In this document: positions 6,671 through 6,689 of the stretch, in pieces
How the letters are laid out: each line of letters opens with the position of its first letter
How positions within the stretch are numbered: position 1 is the first letter of the stretch
Assembly (NCBI GenBank): GCA_015488075.1
Contig: WFOM01000073.1
Location: 1-6,689, forward strand
Origin: Helicobacteraceae bacterium
Lineage (GTDB): Bacteria > Campylobacterota > Campylobacteria > Campylobacterales > Sulfurimonadaceae
Direction of reading: 5' to 3'
Length of the DNA stretch: 6,689 bases
The notes under the pieces: model-generated
The model's input: only the letters and a program-made list of their open reading frames with translations
Databases searched by the model: none
Told to the model about the DNA's origin: nothing
Made by a program: the position numbers and the translations under genes

Positions 6671-6689
6671 ATGATTTTGTTGCATAAAT

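Larger units (their letters stand above)
6590..6689 (-). promoter_or_regulatory. Leader and probable promoter region of the hyp operon
   Basis: This non-coding A/T-rich stretch precedes the first gene. On the minus strand a T-rich run (TTTTGTTTTT, about 6656-6666) is followed by TAAAAT at 6647-6652, which fits the T-rich-plus-TATAAT-like style of Campylobacterota sigma-70 promoters. A second -10-like hexamer, TATCAT, lies at 6624-6629. Neither has a clear -35 box, so the start of transcription cannot be fixed by eye. The ribosome site AAGG for the permease is at 6597-6600. Confidence 0.4.

Noticed and set aside
1..6689. Mobile elements, CRISPR arrays, tRNA or rRNA genes, toxin-antitoxin pairs
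   Set aside because: None is visible; coding density is almost complete, and I saw no direct or inverted repeats long enough to suggest insertion.

Overview
This window is a compact eight-gene block, all on the minus strand, that encodes the [NiFe]-hydrogenase maturation machinery. In transcription order (from high to low coordinates) it holds a NicO/UreH-type nickel permease (5948-6589), hypB (5180-5938), hypC (4890-5180), hypD (3751-4893), hypE (2740-3735), hypX (1108-2733), hypA (774-1115) and a DUF695-RraB domain protein (18-770). Gaps are 15 nt or less, and three junctions overlap (hypB/hypC by 1 nt, hypC/hypD by 4 nt, hypX/hypA by 8 nt). This strongly suggests one operon read from the A/T-rich leader at 6590-6689. 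No terminator is visible, so the transcript may continue past position 1.

The DNA is AT-rich (roughly one third G+C by eye), with heavy use of ATA for isoleucine, A- and T-rich spacers and short AAGG/AGGAG ribosome-binding sites. Together with the protein flavour, this suggests a Campylobacterota (Epsilonproteobacteria) bacterium of the Sulfurimonas/Sulfurovum/Arcobacter kind. That is an inference from composition and family resemblance, not a proven assignment.

How the genes fit together: the permease brings in Ni(II). HypA and HypB (a GTPase with an N-terminal CxxCGC metal site) deliver nickel to the hydrogenase large subunit. HypE (C-terminal cysteine), HypC and HypD build and carry the Fe(CN)2CO unit. 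HypX, a formyl-transferase/crotonase fusion, is the family known to supply the CO ligand from a formyl group when oxygen is present. HypF, which is needed for the cyanide ligands, and the hydrogenase structural genes are not in the window and must lie elsewhere.

The core of the window is a well-known system. The parts that deserve attention are HypX in a probable campylobacterial operon, its divergent crotonase-domain motif, the terminal DUF695-RraB gene (an RNase E-inhibitor fold in a lineage generally thought to lack RNase E), and a 22-bp imperfect dyad just upstream of the nickel permease that looks like an operator.
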